From contig JBFWYO010000016.1 in NCBI GenBank assembly GCA_050186335.1, forward strand, positions 1-59,348: 59,348 bases of DNA, read 5' to 3'. The notes below the pieces were generated by a model, which was given only the letters and a program-made list of their open reading frames with translations, had not been told where the DNA came from and did no database searches. The DNA comes from JBFWYO01 sp050186335. GTDB lineage: Bacteria > Pseudomonadota > Alphaproteobacteria > Bin65. The translations under genes and the position numbers were made by a program. Of the stretch, positions 20,162 through 31,256 are shown piece after piece; the first letter of the stretch is position 1, and each line of letters opens with the position of its first letter.

Positions 20162-22110
20162 TCGCGCAGCTGCGGCAGATCCTTGTATAACTCGAGCGCT
20201 TCGGGATTGGCCAGCGCATCGCGGTTGCGCACCGGGCGGCCGTGCACGATGTCGCGCACCGCGAGCTCGACGATCTTGCCGGTCTTGGTGCGCGGGATTT
20301 CGGCGACCTGGATGATCTTCGCCGGCACGTGGCGCGGCGTGGTGTGCGTGCGGATTTGCTTGCGGATCTTGTCTTCGAGCGCAGCGTCCAGTTTGATTCC
20401 GTCGCGCAGGCGCACGAACAAAACGACCCGCACGTCGGGCGGGAAATCCTGGCCGATCACGAGGCTTTCCACCACCTCGTCGAGCATCTCGACCGGGCGG
20501 TAGATTTCCGCCGTGCCGATGCGCACGCCGCCCGGCTTGAGCGTCGCATCCGAGCGGCCGTGGATCACCAGCCCGTCGTTCTCGGTGAATTCCATCCAGT
20601 CGCCGTGGCGCCAGACGTTCGGGTACATCGAGAAATAAGTTTCCTTGTAGCGCACGTCGCCGGGATCGTTGAGGAAGCACAGCGGCAGCGAGGGGAACGA
20701 TTTGGTGCACACCAGTTCGCCCATGCCGCGGCGCATCGATTTGCCGTGCTCGTCGAACACGTCGACCGCCATGCCGAGCGCCTTCACCTGCATCTCGCCG
20801 GCATAGACCGGGTGAATGGGGCTGCACACCGCGAACCCCGCGCCGAGATCGGTGCCGCCGGAGACCGAGGCCACGTGGATATCGCGCTTGATGTCGCGGT
20901 GGATGTATTCGAACGCCTCCGGCAACAGACCCGAGCCGCTGGTGGTGATGATGCGCAGGCTGGAGAGATCGTGGGTTTCGATCGGGCGCAGCTTCTGCTT
21001 CAGGATGGCGTCGAAGAATTTCGCCGACGAGCCGAACAGATTGGCCTTGGTTTCATCGATCAGATCGAACTGCATGTTGGCCGACGGATAGAACGGCGAG
21101 CCGTCATAGACCACCATCGAGGCGTCGACCGACAAATACGCCACTGCGATGTTCCAGACCATCCAGCTGGTGTTGGTATAGAAATAGCAGCGCTCGCCGC
21201 GCTTCACGTCGGCGTGGATCTTGGCCTCCTTCATGTTCTGCAGCAGCAACCCGCCGGCGCGGTGCAGGATGCATTTCGGCACGCCCGTGGTGCCCGACGT
21301 ATACATGATGTAGACGGGATGATTGAACGGCAGGCGCGTGTATTCGACCGCGCGGGCTTTGTGAGGCGCGATGAATTCGTCCCACATGAGGCCGCCGCGC
21401 ACTTTGGCGACGTTCATCGGCGCGCCGGCATGCACGGCGACGATGGTTTTCTGTACCGTCGGCAGGCCGGCGACCAGTTCCGGCAGCTTGTCGTCGTTGC
21501 CGTGGATTTTGCCGTTGTAAAAGTACCCGTCGGTCGCGAACAGGAGCTTGGGTTCGATCTGGCCGATGCGGTCGAGCGCGCCGCGCACGCCGAAATCCGG
21601 CGAGCAGCTGGAGAACACGCCGCCCAACGACGTCGCCGCGAGCATCACGGCGACGATCTGCCACGTGTTCGGCATGAACGCCGCAATGCGGTCGCCCGGG
21701 ACGATGCCGGCCGCGCGCATCGCCTGCTGCAGGCGCGAGACTTCGGCGTGCAGCGCATCGAAGCTGACATCGACCGGCGCGCCGCCCTCGCTGCGCGCGA
21801 AGATCGCGATCTCGCCGCCCGTGCGGCGGAGGAAATTCTCCGCGAAGTTCAATTTGGCGTCGGGGAAATAGACCGCGCCCGGCAGCTTGTCGATATCCGC
21901 CGCCACGCGCGCGCCGCGCGTCTCGGCGATCACTTCGCAGAAATCCCAGATGCTGAGCCAGAACTGCTCGAGCTGGTCGACCGACCATTGCCAAAGCTTG
22001 TCGTAAGTCGATACGTCCACGTTCCACTGCTTGTGAACGTGTTTCATGAACGCGGTCATGTTGCTGGCCGCCACGCGTTCGGGCGACGGTCGCCAGATCG
22101 GCTCGGACAT
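20158..22110 (-). CDS. Acetoacetyl-CoA synthetase (copy 1)
   Basis: A 650-residue acyl-adenylate-forming enzyme that activates acetoacetate (or a similar short acid) with ATP and CoA. Core motifs are YTSGTTGVPKCILH (phosphate loop), the SGGTDL adenine region, GRSDATLKPGGVRIGTAEIY (hinge) and the catalytic lysine in PRTKTGKIVE. The long N-terminal region and size match acetoacetate-CoA ligases rather than acetyl-CoA synthetases. ATG at 22110 follows AAGGGGAG. A closely similar paralogue lies 26 bases upstream on the same strand. The pair probably serves polyhydroxybutyrate or ketone-body and leucine use; no such pathway genes are visible here. Confidence 0.9.
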   Translation of the reverse strand: MSEPIWRPSPERVAASNMTAFMKHVHKQWNVDVSTYDKLWQWSVDQLEQFWLSIWDFCEVIAETRGARVAADIDKLPGAVYFPDAKLNFAENFLRRTGGEIAIFARSEGGAPVDVSFDALHAEVSRLQQAMRAAGIVPGDRIAAFMPNTWQIVAVMLAATSLGGVFSSCSPDFGVRGALDRIGQIEPKLLFATDGYFYNGKIHGNDDKLPELVAGLPTVQKTIVAVHAGAPMNVAKVRGGLMWDEFIAPHKARAVEYTRLPFNHPVYIMYTSGTTGVPKCILHRAGGLLLQNMKEAKIHADVKRGERCYFYTNTSWMVWNIAVAYLSVDASMVVYDGSPFYPSANMQFDLIDETKANLFGSSAKFFDAILKQKLRPIETHDLSSLRIITTSGSGLLPEAFEYIHRDIKRDIHVASVSGGTDLGAGFAVCSPIHPVYAGEMQVKALGMAVDVFDEHGKSMRRGMGELVCTKSFPSLPLCFLNDPGDVRYKETYFSMYPNVWRHGDWMEFTENDGLVIHGRSDATLKPGGVRIGTAEIYRPVEMLDEVVESLVIGQDFPPDVRVVLFVRLRDGIKLDAALEDKIRKQIRTHTTPRHVPAKIIQVAEIPRTKTGKIVELAVRDIVHGRPVRNRDALANPEALELYKDLPQLRD

Positions 22111-22136
22111 TTCGCTCCCCTTCATCCGCATCGAGT

Positions 22137-24095
<1,959 letters not shown>

Positions 24096-24305
24096 GGGCG
24101 AAGCTCCGCAGTGTCGCGTTGTCTTCGGGGCGCGGCTGCAGCACGCCAGAAGACGCCAAACTCGCAGCCCGGTCGCCGCATGCGCGACGGGCGAGGCTGT
24201 ACATGGTTACTCCTAACAAGTGAACTGGGCCGGTTCAAGCGTAGGGCGGGCATTGCGCGGTTGCGGGATGGTGGGCGCCGATCCGCCCGGGCTATAGTCG
24301 GAAAA

Positions 24306-25250
24306 ATGCAGGAGAAACCGCCCGTTCCCGCCAAACCGTTCCGCACCGGCATTATCGCCGGCGCGCTGTGGATGTTCGCCGCCAGCCTGGGCTTCACCGC
24401 GCTGATCGGGCTGATCCGCTTCGCCGGCTCGGACATTCACCCGTTCGAAGTGGCGTTTTTCCGCAGCTTCTTCGGCCTGGTCTGGATGCTGCCGTGGCTG
24501 GTGCAGGTCGGCTGGGTCGGCCTGCGCACCAAGCGCAAGTGGCTCTATGTCGGGCGCGCGGCGGTCGGCATCGTCTCGATGCTGTCGTGGTTCTGGGCGA
24601 TCAACCGGATGCCGCTGACCGAAGGCGTCGCGCTCAGTTTCACGGCGCCCTTGTTCGCCACCATCTTCGCCGTATTCATGCTCGGCGAGAAAGTGCGCGC
24701 GCGCCGCTGGATCGCCGTCGTCGTCGGCTTCATCGGCGTGATCGTCGTGCTGCGCCCCGGCTCGGGGGAAATCGGCTGGCCGGCAGCCGCCATGCTGTTC
24801 TCGGCGATCACGCAGGCGGTCTCGTCGATGTCGATCAAGGCGCTGACGCGCGACGAGCCGCCGGCCCGCATCGTCGCCTACATGGTGATCTTCATGACGC
24901 CCTTGTCGCTGCCGCCGGCGCTGTTCGTCTGGTCGTGGCCGAGCCCGCTGACCTGGGGCATCCTGATCGCCATCGGCCTGATCGCCACCGTCTCGCACCT
25001 GTGCATGACGCGGGCGTTCCGCGCGGCCGATGCGTCGGCCGTGATGCCGTTCGACTACTCGCGCATCGTGCTGGTGTCGATCATGGGCTATCTGTGGTTC
25101 GACGAGAAAACCGACCTGTGGACCTGGGTCGGGGCGGCGATCATCATCGGCTCGAGCCTCTACATCGTTTACCGGGAGGCGCAGGTGGCGCGGGCAACGC
25201 GCAAATCCACCCGGCCGGCGACCGCAGCGGCGCAGGAGCCGGATCGCTGA
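24306..25250 (+). CDS. DMT superfamily permease (EamA family)
   Basis: A 314-residue inner-membrane protein with about ten hydrophobic helices arranged as two EamA repeats, for example GALWMFAASLGFTALIG, GVALSFTAPLFATIFAVF and AVMPFDYSRIVLVSIMGY. The charged C-terminal tail (VARATRKSTRP) is cytoplasmic. DMT proteins export metabolites such as amino acids or take up small solutes; the substrate cannot be read here. ATG at 24306 overlaps a GGAGAA that belongs to the gene itself, and TATAGT about 15 bases upstream could be a -10 box. Divergent from the acetoacetyl-CoA synthetases. Confidence 0.87.
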   Translation: MQEKPPVPAKPFRTGIIAGALWMFAASLGFTALIGLIRFAGSDIHPFEVAFFRSFFGLVWMLPWLVQVGWVGLRTKRKWLYVGRAAVGIVSMLSWFWAINRMPLTEGVALSFTAPLFATIFAVFMLGEKVRARRWIAVVVGFIGVIVVLRPGSGEIGWPAAAMLFSAITQAVSSMSIKALTRDEPPARIVAYMVIFMTPLSLPPALFVWSWPSPLTWGILIAIGLIATVSHLCMTRAFRAADASAVMPFDYSRIVLVSIMGYLWFDEKTDLWTWVGAAIIIGSSLYIVYREAQVARATRKSTRPATAAAQEPDR

Positions 25251-25258
25251 GGAGCGAC

Positions 25259-25906
25259 TTAATTAACGAGACCGAGGAGTTTGCGTTCCAGTTCTCCACG
25301 TGAGGAGCAACGCGCAGTACCGACCCGATCCGTGTAAGTTCCCGGCTCTTGAGTTGTAAAATCAATAGTGATTGTTGGTGCCTGTTCTGATCGTCCAGGA
25401 GGATTAATGCTGGTGGCAAAGGTGTTCACGGTAAATGCATAACGTGCATTCACCCGAATTAACGTCTTTGATCCTTCCGGCGCGAGGTAAATGTTCGCTC
25501 TCCCAATCATGCGCGTGCGTCTATCGAGATTCCATAGGCTGTTGTTTGTGCCTGCCCAAACGAACTGCGATGATTCAGCGGCCTTGTAATTTATTGTTCT
25601 GGTTCCAATCGCCAAATGATTCACGGTTCTCGTAGTTTCGCCACAATCTACGTACTGTCCAGGTTGGCTGCTTTCGAACGAAATGTTTATAATTCGAGAA
25701 TCTTTTGAAATGTTGTTTATGACAAAAAATTCTTTTGAAAGCGCAGCAACGTACTCGTCCCAAACACGAGCAAATGGCCGATCCACAACTTTCTCATTTC
25801 GAATTTCATGCATAGTCGCCGGCCGATAATCGGCAGTATTTGTTCCCGTACATGCTGTCAACGCCATTGAAATGGATACCAATGTAGTCGCCGAAATCAC
25901 CCTCAT
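25259..25906 (-). CDS. Predicted lipoprotein of unknown function
   Basis: A 215-residue protein with a type II signal peptide: hydrophobic ISATTLVSISMA followed by the lipobox LTAC (Cys19), so it should be lipidated and membrane-anchored. After the lipobox no domain was recognised; it contains a cysteine near residue 88 and another near the end (TARCSSRGEL). ATG at 25906 has a strong AAAGGGGG ribosome site. Base composition is far more AT-rich than the neighbours and codon use differs, which suggests recent transfer. It sits alone between a plus-strand permease and a plus-strand SDR. Confidence 0.75.
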   Translation of the reverse strand: MRVISATTLVSISMALTACTGTNTADYRPATMHEIRNEKVVDRPFARVWDEYVAALSKEFFVINNISKDSRIINISFESSQPGQYVDCGETTRTVNHLAIGTRTINYKAAESSQFVWAGTNNSLWNLDRRTRMIGRANIYLAPEGSKTLIRVNARYAFTVNTFATSINPPGRSEQAPTITIDFTTQEPGTYTDRVGTARCSSRGELERKLLGLVN

Positions 25907-26105
25907 AATGTCCCCCTTTGATTAATCTTTGATTGTACCCATTTTAGAAATTAAGCTATTTCGCGAGTCAACGGAATGTCATTCGATTGAAGGCTTGTCG
26001 GTTAAGCGCGTCCGAATTGAGATCAGCGACAAATTTACTCGCCTTCCGACCCGCCCATTTGCTAAGAGAACGCGCAACGAGAAACCGCTTTATCGGAGGG
26101 ACACA

Positions 26106-26876
26106 ATGAATCTCAAAGGACACAGCGCCATCGTCACCGGCGGCGGCTCGGGCCTGGGCGAGGCGACGGCGCGCCTGTTCGCGCAGCTCGGCGCCAAGGT
26201 CGCGATCTTCGACATGAACATGCAGGGTGCCGAGCGTGTCGCCAAGGCGATCGGCGGGGCGGCGATCCAGTGCAATGTCTCCGACGTCAAGGGCACCGAA
26301 GAAGCGTTCGCGAAATCGCGCGCCGCCGTGGGCCCGGCCCGGGTGCTGGTCAACTGCGCCGGCATCGGCTCGGGCGAGCTGGTGGTGAATTCCAAGACGC
26401 TCGAGCCGTCGGGCATGGATCTGTTCATCAAGACGATCAACGTCAACCTGATCGGCACATATAACGTTCTTCGCCTGGCCGCCGCCGACATGGCGAAGCT
26501 GCCGGAGCTTGAGGACGGCGAGCGCGGCGTGATCATCAACACGGCTTCGGTTGCCGCATTCGAAGGCCAGATCGGCCAGGCCGCCTATTCCGCCTCCAAG
26601 GGCGGCGTCGCCGGCCTGATGGTGCCGGTGATGCGCGAACTCGGCAAATACGGCATCCGCGTCTTGACCATTGCGCCCGGCTACGTGCACACGCCGCTGC
26701 TCGACGCAGTGCCGCCGAAGTTCCAGGAAGCCTTGAAGAGCGCGCAGATCTTCCCCAACAAGCGGTTCGGCAAGCCCGAGGAATACGCCAAGCTGTGCGC
26801 GCACATGGTCGATAACGTGCTGCTCAACGGCGACTGCATTCGCCTCGACGCCGGCACGCGCATGCCGCCGCGGTAA
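26106..26876 (+). CDS. SDR family 3-hydroxyacyl-CoA dehydrogenase-like protein
   Basis: A 256-residue short-chain dehydrogenase/reductase. The cofactor motif TGGGSGLGEAT near the N-terminus and the acidic residue in AIFDMN favour NAD. Catalytic Tyr161 and Lys165 lie in YSASK, with Ser in NTASVAAFEG upstream. The order and wording resemble human HSD17B10-type 2-methyl-3-hydroxybutyryl/3-hydroxyacyl-CoA dehydrogenases. ATG at 26106 is preceded by GGAGGGACACA. The frame is open upstream into AT-rich DNA but that part is not SDR-like. A palindrome follows the stop. Confidence 0.9.
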   Translation: MNLKGHSAIVTGGGSGLGEATARLFAQLGAKVAIFDMNMQGAERVAKAIGGAAIQCNVSDVKGTEEAFAKSRAAVGPARVLVNCAGIGSGELVVNSKTLEPSGMDLFIKTINVNLIGTYNVLRLAAADMAKLPELEDGERGVIINTASVAAFEGQIGQAAYSASKGGVAGLMVPVMRELGKYGIRVLTIAPGYVHTPLLDAVPPKFQEALKSAQIFPNKRFGKPEEYAKLCAHMVDNVLLNGDCIRLDAGTRMPPR

Positions 26877-26888
26877 CCAATTCGGACC

Positions 26889-26926
26889 GTCATTCCCGGC
26901 GAATCGAAAGATTCGCTCGGAATGAC
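26889..26926. repeat. Intergenic palindrome between SDR and pterin dehydratase genes
   Basis: GTCATTCC, two mismatched bases, GCGAATC, loop GAAA, GATTCGC, two bases, GGAATGAC form a 38-base near-perfect inverted repeat between convergent genes. There is no T-run, so it is more likely an interspersed palindromic repeat than a classic terminator, though it could still block read-through or protect mRNA ends. Confidence 0.7.
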
Positions 26927-26934
26927 GCGCGCCG

Positions 26935-27222
26935 TCACACCGCCGCGTCGATCAATTTTGCCAGCTTCACGTCGCGCTCCGACAGCCCGCCGCAATCGTG
27001 CGTGGTCAGCGTGATCGAGACTTTGTTGTAGACGTTGGACCATTCCGGATGATGGTCCATGCGTTCGGCGTAGAGCGCCACACGCGTCATGAACGCGAAG
27101 GCTTCGATGAAATCCTTGAACTTGAAGTCCCGCACGATGGCGTCGCGGCCGGCGACGTCGACCCAGCCGGCCAGGCCCGCCAGTGCAGCGGCGCGCGCGG
27201 CGGGTTCCAGTTTTTTCAGCAT
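26935..27222 (-). CDS. phhB: Pterin-4a-carbinolamine dehydratase
   Basis: A 95-residue enzyme that dehydrates 4a-hydroxytetrahydrobiopterin and so recycles the pterin cofactor of aromatic amino acid hydroxylases. The active-site run DHHPEWSNVYNKVSITLTTHD is the family hallmark, followed by GGLSERDVKLA. The frame is open 12 codons further, but AAGGAGG lies 9 bases before the ATG at 27222, which fixes the start. No phenylalanine hydroxylase gene is nearby. Confidence 0.92.
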   Translation of the reverse strand: MLKKLEPAARAAALAGLAGWVDVAGRDAIVRDFKFKDFIEAFAFMTRVALYAERMDHHPEWSNVYNKVSITLTTHDCGGLSERDVKLAKLIDAAV

Positions 27223-27393
27223 GGCAATGGCCTCCTTGCCTGTCAGATATCCTAACATGAGCTCCGGCTAACATGCGCCCTGGGCGGCGCACCCTCGGCT
27301 CCCCACATTAGAGGCGGCCGGCGGCTGCCCGGCCGGTTGCGCGGCGTGCGCGTTTCGCCCAATCTGCCCGCCTTTCGAGACTGTTTCGGACCC

Positions 27394-27780
27394 ATGCACC
27401 GATTGCCGACCCTGGACGAAATGCACGCCGTGGCGCTCGACGCCTATGCATCGATTCCGGACGAAATGCGCCGCTTCGTCGAGGGCGTCGTGATCCGCAT
27501 CGCGGACTTTCCCGACGACGAAACTATCGACGAGATGGAGCTGGAGAGCGAATATGATCTGCTCGGCCTGTATCGCGGGGTTGCGGTGGGCGACAAGGGC
27601 AGTTCCTATATCGCGCACGATGTCGACATGATCTTCCTCTACCGTATGCCGATCATCGATTATTGGCAGGAGACCGGCGAGGATCTGCAGCACATCATTC
27701 GCCATGTGCTGATCCACGAGATCGGCCATCACTTCGGATTGTCCGACGACGACATGGAGCGCATTGAGGCGCAGAGCTGA
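27394..27780 (+). CDS. Metallopeptidase family protein (zincin fold)
   Basis: A small predicted cytoplasmic zincin of 128 residues from the ATG at 27394; the frame could start at 27337, adding 19 residues. The zinc site HEIGHHFGLSDDDME carries the HExxH variant typical of this family (His-Glu-Ile-Gly-His) with the extra acidic run, and LLGLYRGVAV, FLYRMPIIDYW precede it as in relatives. The biological substrate is unknown for the family. It ends 14 bases before the Lon-like protease gene, so the two proteolysis-related genes may be co-transcribed. Confidence 0.85.
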   Translation: MHRLPTLDEMHAVALDAYASIPDEMRRFVEGVVIRIADFPDDETIDEMELESEYDLLGLYRGVAVGDKGSSYIAHDVDMIFLYRMPIIDYWQETGEDLQHIIRHVLIHEIGHHFGLSDDDMERIEAQS

Positions 27781-27794
27781 ACGAGGGGAACAAG

Positions 27795-30263
27795 ATGCCG
27801 GCCGCACCGCTGACGCAGGACCAATTGCGACGCCGCTTCGACGTGACGTCGTTGCGGTTCGCCACCACCGACGAATTGTCGGATCTGTCGCGGCTGCTCG
27901 GCCAGGATCGCGCCCTGCAATCCTTGCGCTTCGGCACCGGCATCAAGCAGGACGGCTACAACCTGTTCGCCGTCGGCACGCCGGGCACGGGCAAGCACGT
28001 GATCGTCACCGAATATTTGCAGCGCGAGGCGCACCGCAGCCCGGCGCCAGACGATTGGTGCTACGTCAACAATTTCGCCGACCCGCAGCGCCCGCGCGCG
28101 CTGCGCCTGCCGAAAGGCCGCGCGGTGCAGCTGCGCGATGCGATGACGCATCTGATCGACGATCTCAGGACCGCGATCCCCGCCGTGTTCGAGAGCGATG
28201 ATTACGTCAACCGGCGGCAGATGCTGGAAGGCCAGCTGCGCCGGCGCCACGAGGAGATCATCGAGCAGATCCAGGAACGCGCGCGCGCCAAGGACGTGGC
28301 GCTGATGCAGACGCCGATGGGCCTGGTGTTCACGCCGGTTAAGGAAGGCGAGGTGCTGAACCCGGAGACGTTCGCCAAACTGCCGGAGGCGGATCAGGCG
28401 CGCATCAAGACCGACATCGAAGCGCTGCAGACCGACCTGCAGCAGGCGATGCGACAGTTGCCGCTGCTCGAAAAGGAAGTGCGCGACCGCATACGGACGC
28501 TCAACCAGGAGGTTACGCAGCGCGCCGCCGGCCATCTGATCGCCGCCGTGCGCAGCCGGTTTGCCGACCTGCCCATCGTACTGGCCTATCTGGACGCGGT
28601 GGAAAAGGACGTCGTGAACAACGCGCTGGATTTCATCCGGCCGCTGCTGGCCGGGCGCGAAACCCAGGCCGCGGGGCCGCAGGCCGCAATGGCCGCGGCG
28701 ATGCGCGAGAATTTGGGACCCGACGGCACGCCGTTCGGCCGCTACCGCGTCAACGTACTGGTCGACAACGGCGCTGCGACGGGGGCGCCGGTGGTGTTCG
28801 AGGATCATCCGGTGATCGGCAACGTTATCGGCCGCATCGAACACACGGCGATGTTCGGCACGCTGGTAACCGATTTCAACCTGATCAAGCCGGGCGCCCT
28901 GCATAAGGCCAACGGCGGCTACCTGATCCTCGATGCGCGCAAATTGCTGATGCAGATGTTCTCGTGGGAGGAATTGAAACGCGCGCTGACCGCCAAGCAC
29001 ATCCGCACCCAGACGGTCGGCGAAATCGCCGGCATGGTGCAGACGGTATCGCTGGAGCCGGAGCCGATTCCGCTCGACGTCAAGGTCGTGCTGATCGGCG
29101 ATCCGATGCTGCACATGCTGTTGAGCGCGTATGACCCCGATTTTCGCGCGCTGTTCAAGGTTCAGGCCGATTTCGACGACCGCATCGACACCAGCGACGA
29201 GATGATTCACATGTACGCCCGCCTGATCGCCACGCTGGCGCGGCGCGCGAAGACTCGACCGCTCGACCCGAGCGGCGTCGAACGGCTGCTCGAGTACGCC
29301 GCGCGCGCCGCGAACGACCGCGGCAAGCTGACGATGCATCTGCGCTCGCTGGTCGACGTCATGCACGAGGCGGATTACTGGGCCGCCCAGCGGCACGCCA
29401 CGATCATCACGCGCGCCCATGTCGAGAAGGCGATTTCGCACCAGATTTACCGATCGGACCGCGTGCGCGAGGCGATGCACGAGCAGATCACCGAAGGCAC
29501 GATGTTCATCGATACCGACGGCACCGCGGTCGGCCAGGTCAACGCGCTGTCGGTGTTGCAGCTGGGCGGCTTCATGTTCGGCAAGCCGAGCCGCATCACC
29601 GCGCGCGTCCGCATGGGCCGCGGCGAAGTGGTCGACATCGAACGGCGCGTCGAGTTGGGCGGGCCGCTGCATTCCAAGGGCGTGCTGATCCTGACCGGTT
29701 TCCTGGGCGCCACGTTCGCCGCGGAACGGCCGCTGTCGCTCGCCGCCTCCCTGGTGTTCGAGCAATCCTATGGCGGCATCGACGGCGACTCGGCGTCGTC
29801 GACCGAGTTGTACGCGCTGCTATCGGCGCTTGCGGAGGCGCCGATCGACCAGTCGTTCGCCGTCACCGGGTCGGTCAACCAGTTCGGCCAGGTGCAGGCG
29901 ATCGGCGGCGTGAACGAGAAGATCGAGGGTTTTTTCGACATTTGCAGCGGCAAGGGATTGACCGGCCGGCAAGGCGTGCTGATTCCATCGACCAACGTGC
30001 GCCACCTGATGCTGCGGCAGGACGTGGTGGATGCCTGCGCGGCGGGAAAATTCCGCATCTACCCGGTCGCCACCATCGCCGAGGGCATCGAGCTGCTGAC
30101 CGGCGTCGCGGCCGGCGTCGCCGACGCCAACGGGAAGTATCCGGCCGACAGCATCTACGGCCGGGTGACCGCGCGGCTGGACCGTTTCTATGCCTTGGCG
30201 CGGCGCTTCGCCATTTCCAAGGATGACGGCGCCGACGAGCCCGAGGCCAAAGGAAAGGGCTAG
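27795..30263 (+). CDS. Lon-like AAA+ ATP-dependent protease
   Basis: An 822-residue protease of the LonB-like branch that lacks the classic Lon N-terminal domain. An atypical Walker A GTPGTGKHVIV lies near residue 56, followed by a long helical insert (about 130-240). AAA parts are GGYLILDARKLL and VLIGDPMLHMLL. The C-terminal Lon domain has catalytic Ser666 in GDSASSTELYALL and Lys709 in GGVNEKIEGFF, a 43-residue spacing identical to E. coli Lon. Start ATG at 27795 follows GAGGGGAAC. It sits between a zincin and a Usp-like gene on the same strand; a quality-control role is inferred. Confidence 0.92.
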   Translation: MPAAPLTQDQLRRRFDVTSLRFATTDELSDLSRLLGQDRALQSLRFGTGIKQDGYNLFAVGTPGTGKHVIVTEYLQREAHRSPAPDDWCYVNNFADPQRPRALRLPKGRAVQLRDAMTHLIDDLRTAIPAVFESDDYVNRRQMLEGQLRRRHEEIIEQIQERARAKDVALMQTPMGLVFTPVKEGEVLNPETFAKLPEADQARIKTDIEALQTDLQQAMRQLPLLEKEVRDRIRTLNQEVTQRAAGHLIAAVRSRFADLPIVLAYLDAVEKDVVNNALDFIRPLLAGRETQAAGPQAAMAAAMRENLGPDGTPFGRYRVNVLVDNGAATGAPVVFEDHPVIGNVIGRIEHTAMFGTLVTDFNLIKPGALHKANGGYLILDARKLLMQMFSWEELKRALTAKHIRTQTVGEIAGMVQTVSLEPEPIPLDVKVVLIGDPMLHMLLSAYDPDFRALFKVQADFDDRIDTSDEMIHMYARLIATLARRAKTRPLDPSGVERLLEYAARAANDRGKLTMHLRSLVDVMHEADYWAAQRHATIITRAHVEKAISHQIYRSDRVREAMHEQITEGTMFIDTDGTAVGQVNALSVLQLGGFMFGKPSRITARVRMGRGEVVDIERRVELGGPLHSKGVLILTGFLGATFAAERPLSLAASLVFEQSYGGIDGDSASSTELYALLSALAEAPIDQSFAVTGSVNQFGQVQAIGGVNEKIEGFFDICSGKGLTGRQGVLIPSTNVRHLMLRQDVVDACAAGKFRIYPVATIAEGIELLTGVAAGVADANGKYPADSIYGRVTARLDRFYALARRFAISKDDGADEPEAKGKG

Positions 30264-30266
30264 GCC

Positions 30267-31106
30267 ATGGCCGAGCGCGCGGAGCGGGAGTTCAAGGTTC
30301 GGCGCGTCGTGCTGGCGCTCGATCCGGCATCCGACGTTGCGCGCGTGCTGCGCGAGGCTGCCGCGCTGGCGGCGCGTCTCAACGCCGAGTTGGCGGCCGT
30401 ATTCGTCGAGGACGAGGACATTTATCGCAGCGCCGCGTTGCCGTTCGTGCGCTGCTTCGATCCGGGCGCCACCGACTGGCGCAATTTCGATGTAACCGAG
30501 ATGGCGCGCGAGATCCGGCGCATCGAGCGCGCCGCGCAGCGCACCTTGGCGGAGCTGGCGGCGCAGCTTCGCCTGCAATGGAGCTTCGACGTGGTGCGCG
30601 GCCAGGCCGAGCGCGACTTGTTCGCCGCGACCGACGAGAACGATCTTTGGCTGATGTGCGGCAATGCGGCGGCCCTGGCGGAAAAACTGACGGCACGCGC
30701 CGAGCGCGCCATGGCGGCATCGGCGTCGGTGTTCATGCTGGGCGCGCGGCCGCCGTTGTCGCGCAGCATCGTCGTGGTCTACGACGGCAGCGACGCCGGG
30801 CGGCGCGCGCTGGCGGCTGCATACGCGTTGGCGCCCGAACGGGCGATGACGATCCTGGTGGTCGGCGCAGCGCCGGCGGCGGGCGCGCAATTGGCGAAGC
30901 AGGCGGAAGCGATCGTGCGCGCCTTGGGCGGACGCGGCCAGGCGATCGCCTTGGCGCAAGGCGATCTCGCGCATATTTCCGCCATCGCCGAGCGGCATGG
31001 CGGCGATACCGTCCTGGTCCTGCCGGCCAGTCTTGCGGAACTCCAGGCCGGGCGCGCCGGCGCCGCTTTGGCTCGATTGCGGCTGGGCTTGCTGCTGGTG
31101 CGCTGA
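30267..31106 (+). CDS. Usp-like two-domain protein of unknown function
   Basis: A 279-residue protein 3 bases after the Lon-like protease gene. Two alpha/beta halves are visible: VRRVVLALDPASDVARVLREAA at the start and SRSIVVVYDGSDAGRRALAAAY from about residue 168. Both resemble universal-stress-protein (UspA) first strands, and the second ends with DTVLVLPAS. The ATP-binding glycine motif of UspA is not evident. No membrane segment or signal peptide. Tight spacing suggests a functional link with the protease, perhaps as adaptor or regulator; that is inference. Confidence 0.65.
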   Translation: MAERAEREFKVRRVVLALDPASDVARVLREAAALAARLNAELAAVFVEDEDIYRSAALPFVRCFDPGATDWRNFDVTEMAREIRRIERAAQRTLAELAAQLRLQWSFDVVRGQAERDLFAATDENDLWLMCGNAAALAEKLTARAERAMAASASVFMLGARPPLSRSIVVVYDGSDAGRRALAAAYALAPERAMTILVVGAAPAAGAQLAKQAEAIVRALGGRGQAIALAQGDLAHISAIAERHGGDTVLVLPASLAELQAGRAGAALARLRLGLLLVR

Positions 31107-31256
31107 GCCGATCGGCGCGGCACCGGTTTCGCGCAGGTGGCGCTATCGAAGCGGCTTCGCATTCTTGGACGCACGCGCCGAACCCGCCTTCACCACCTTG
31201 ACAGCCCGAGCCCAAACGCCGCAACTAACGGCTTCAACCGCAGCAATCGTACGCAC

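Noticed and set aside
24100..24204. Small leader peptide gene with a strong AGGAG site before the ATG at 24204 (minus strand)
   Set aside because: The frame runs into the acetoacetyl-CoA synthetase gene out of frame without a nearby stop and has no family resemblance.
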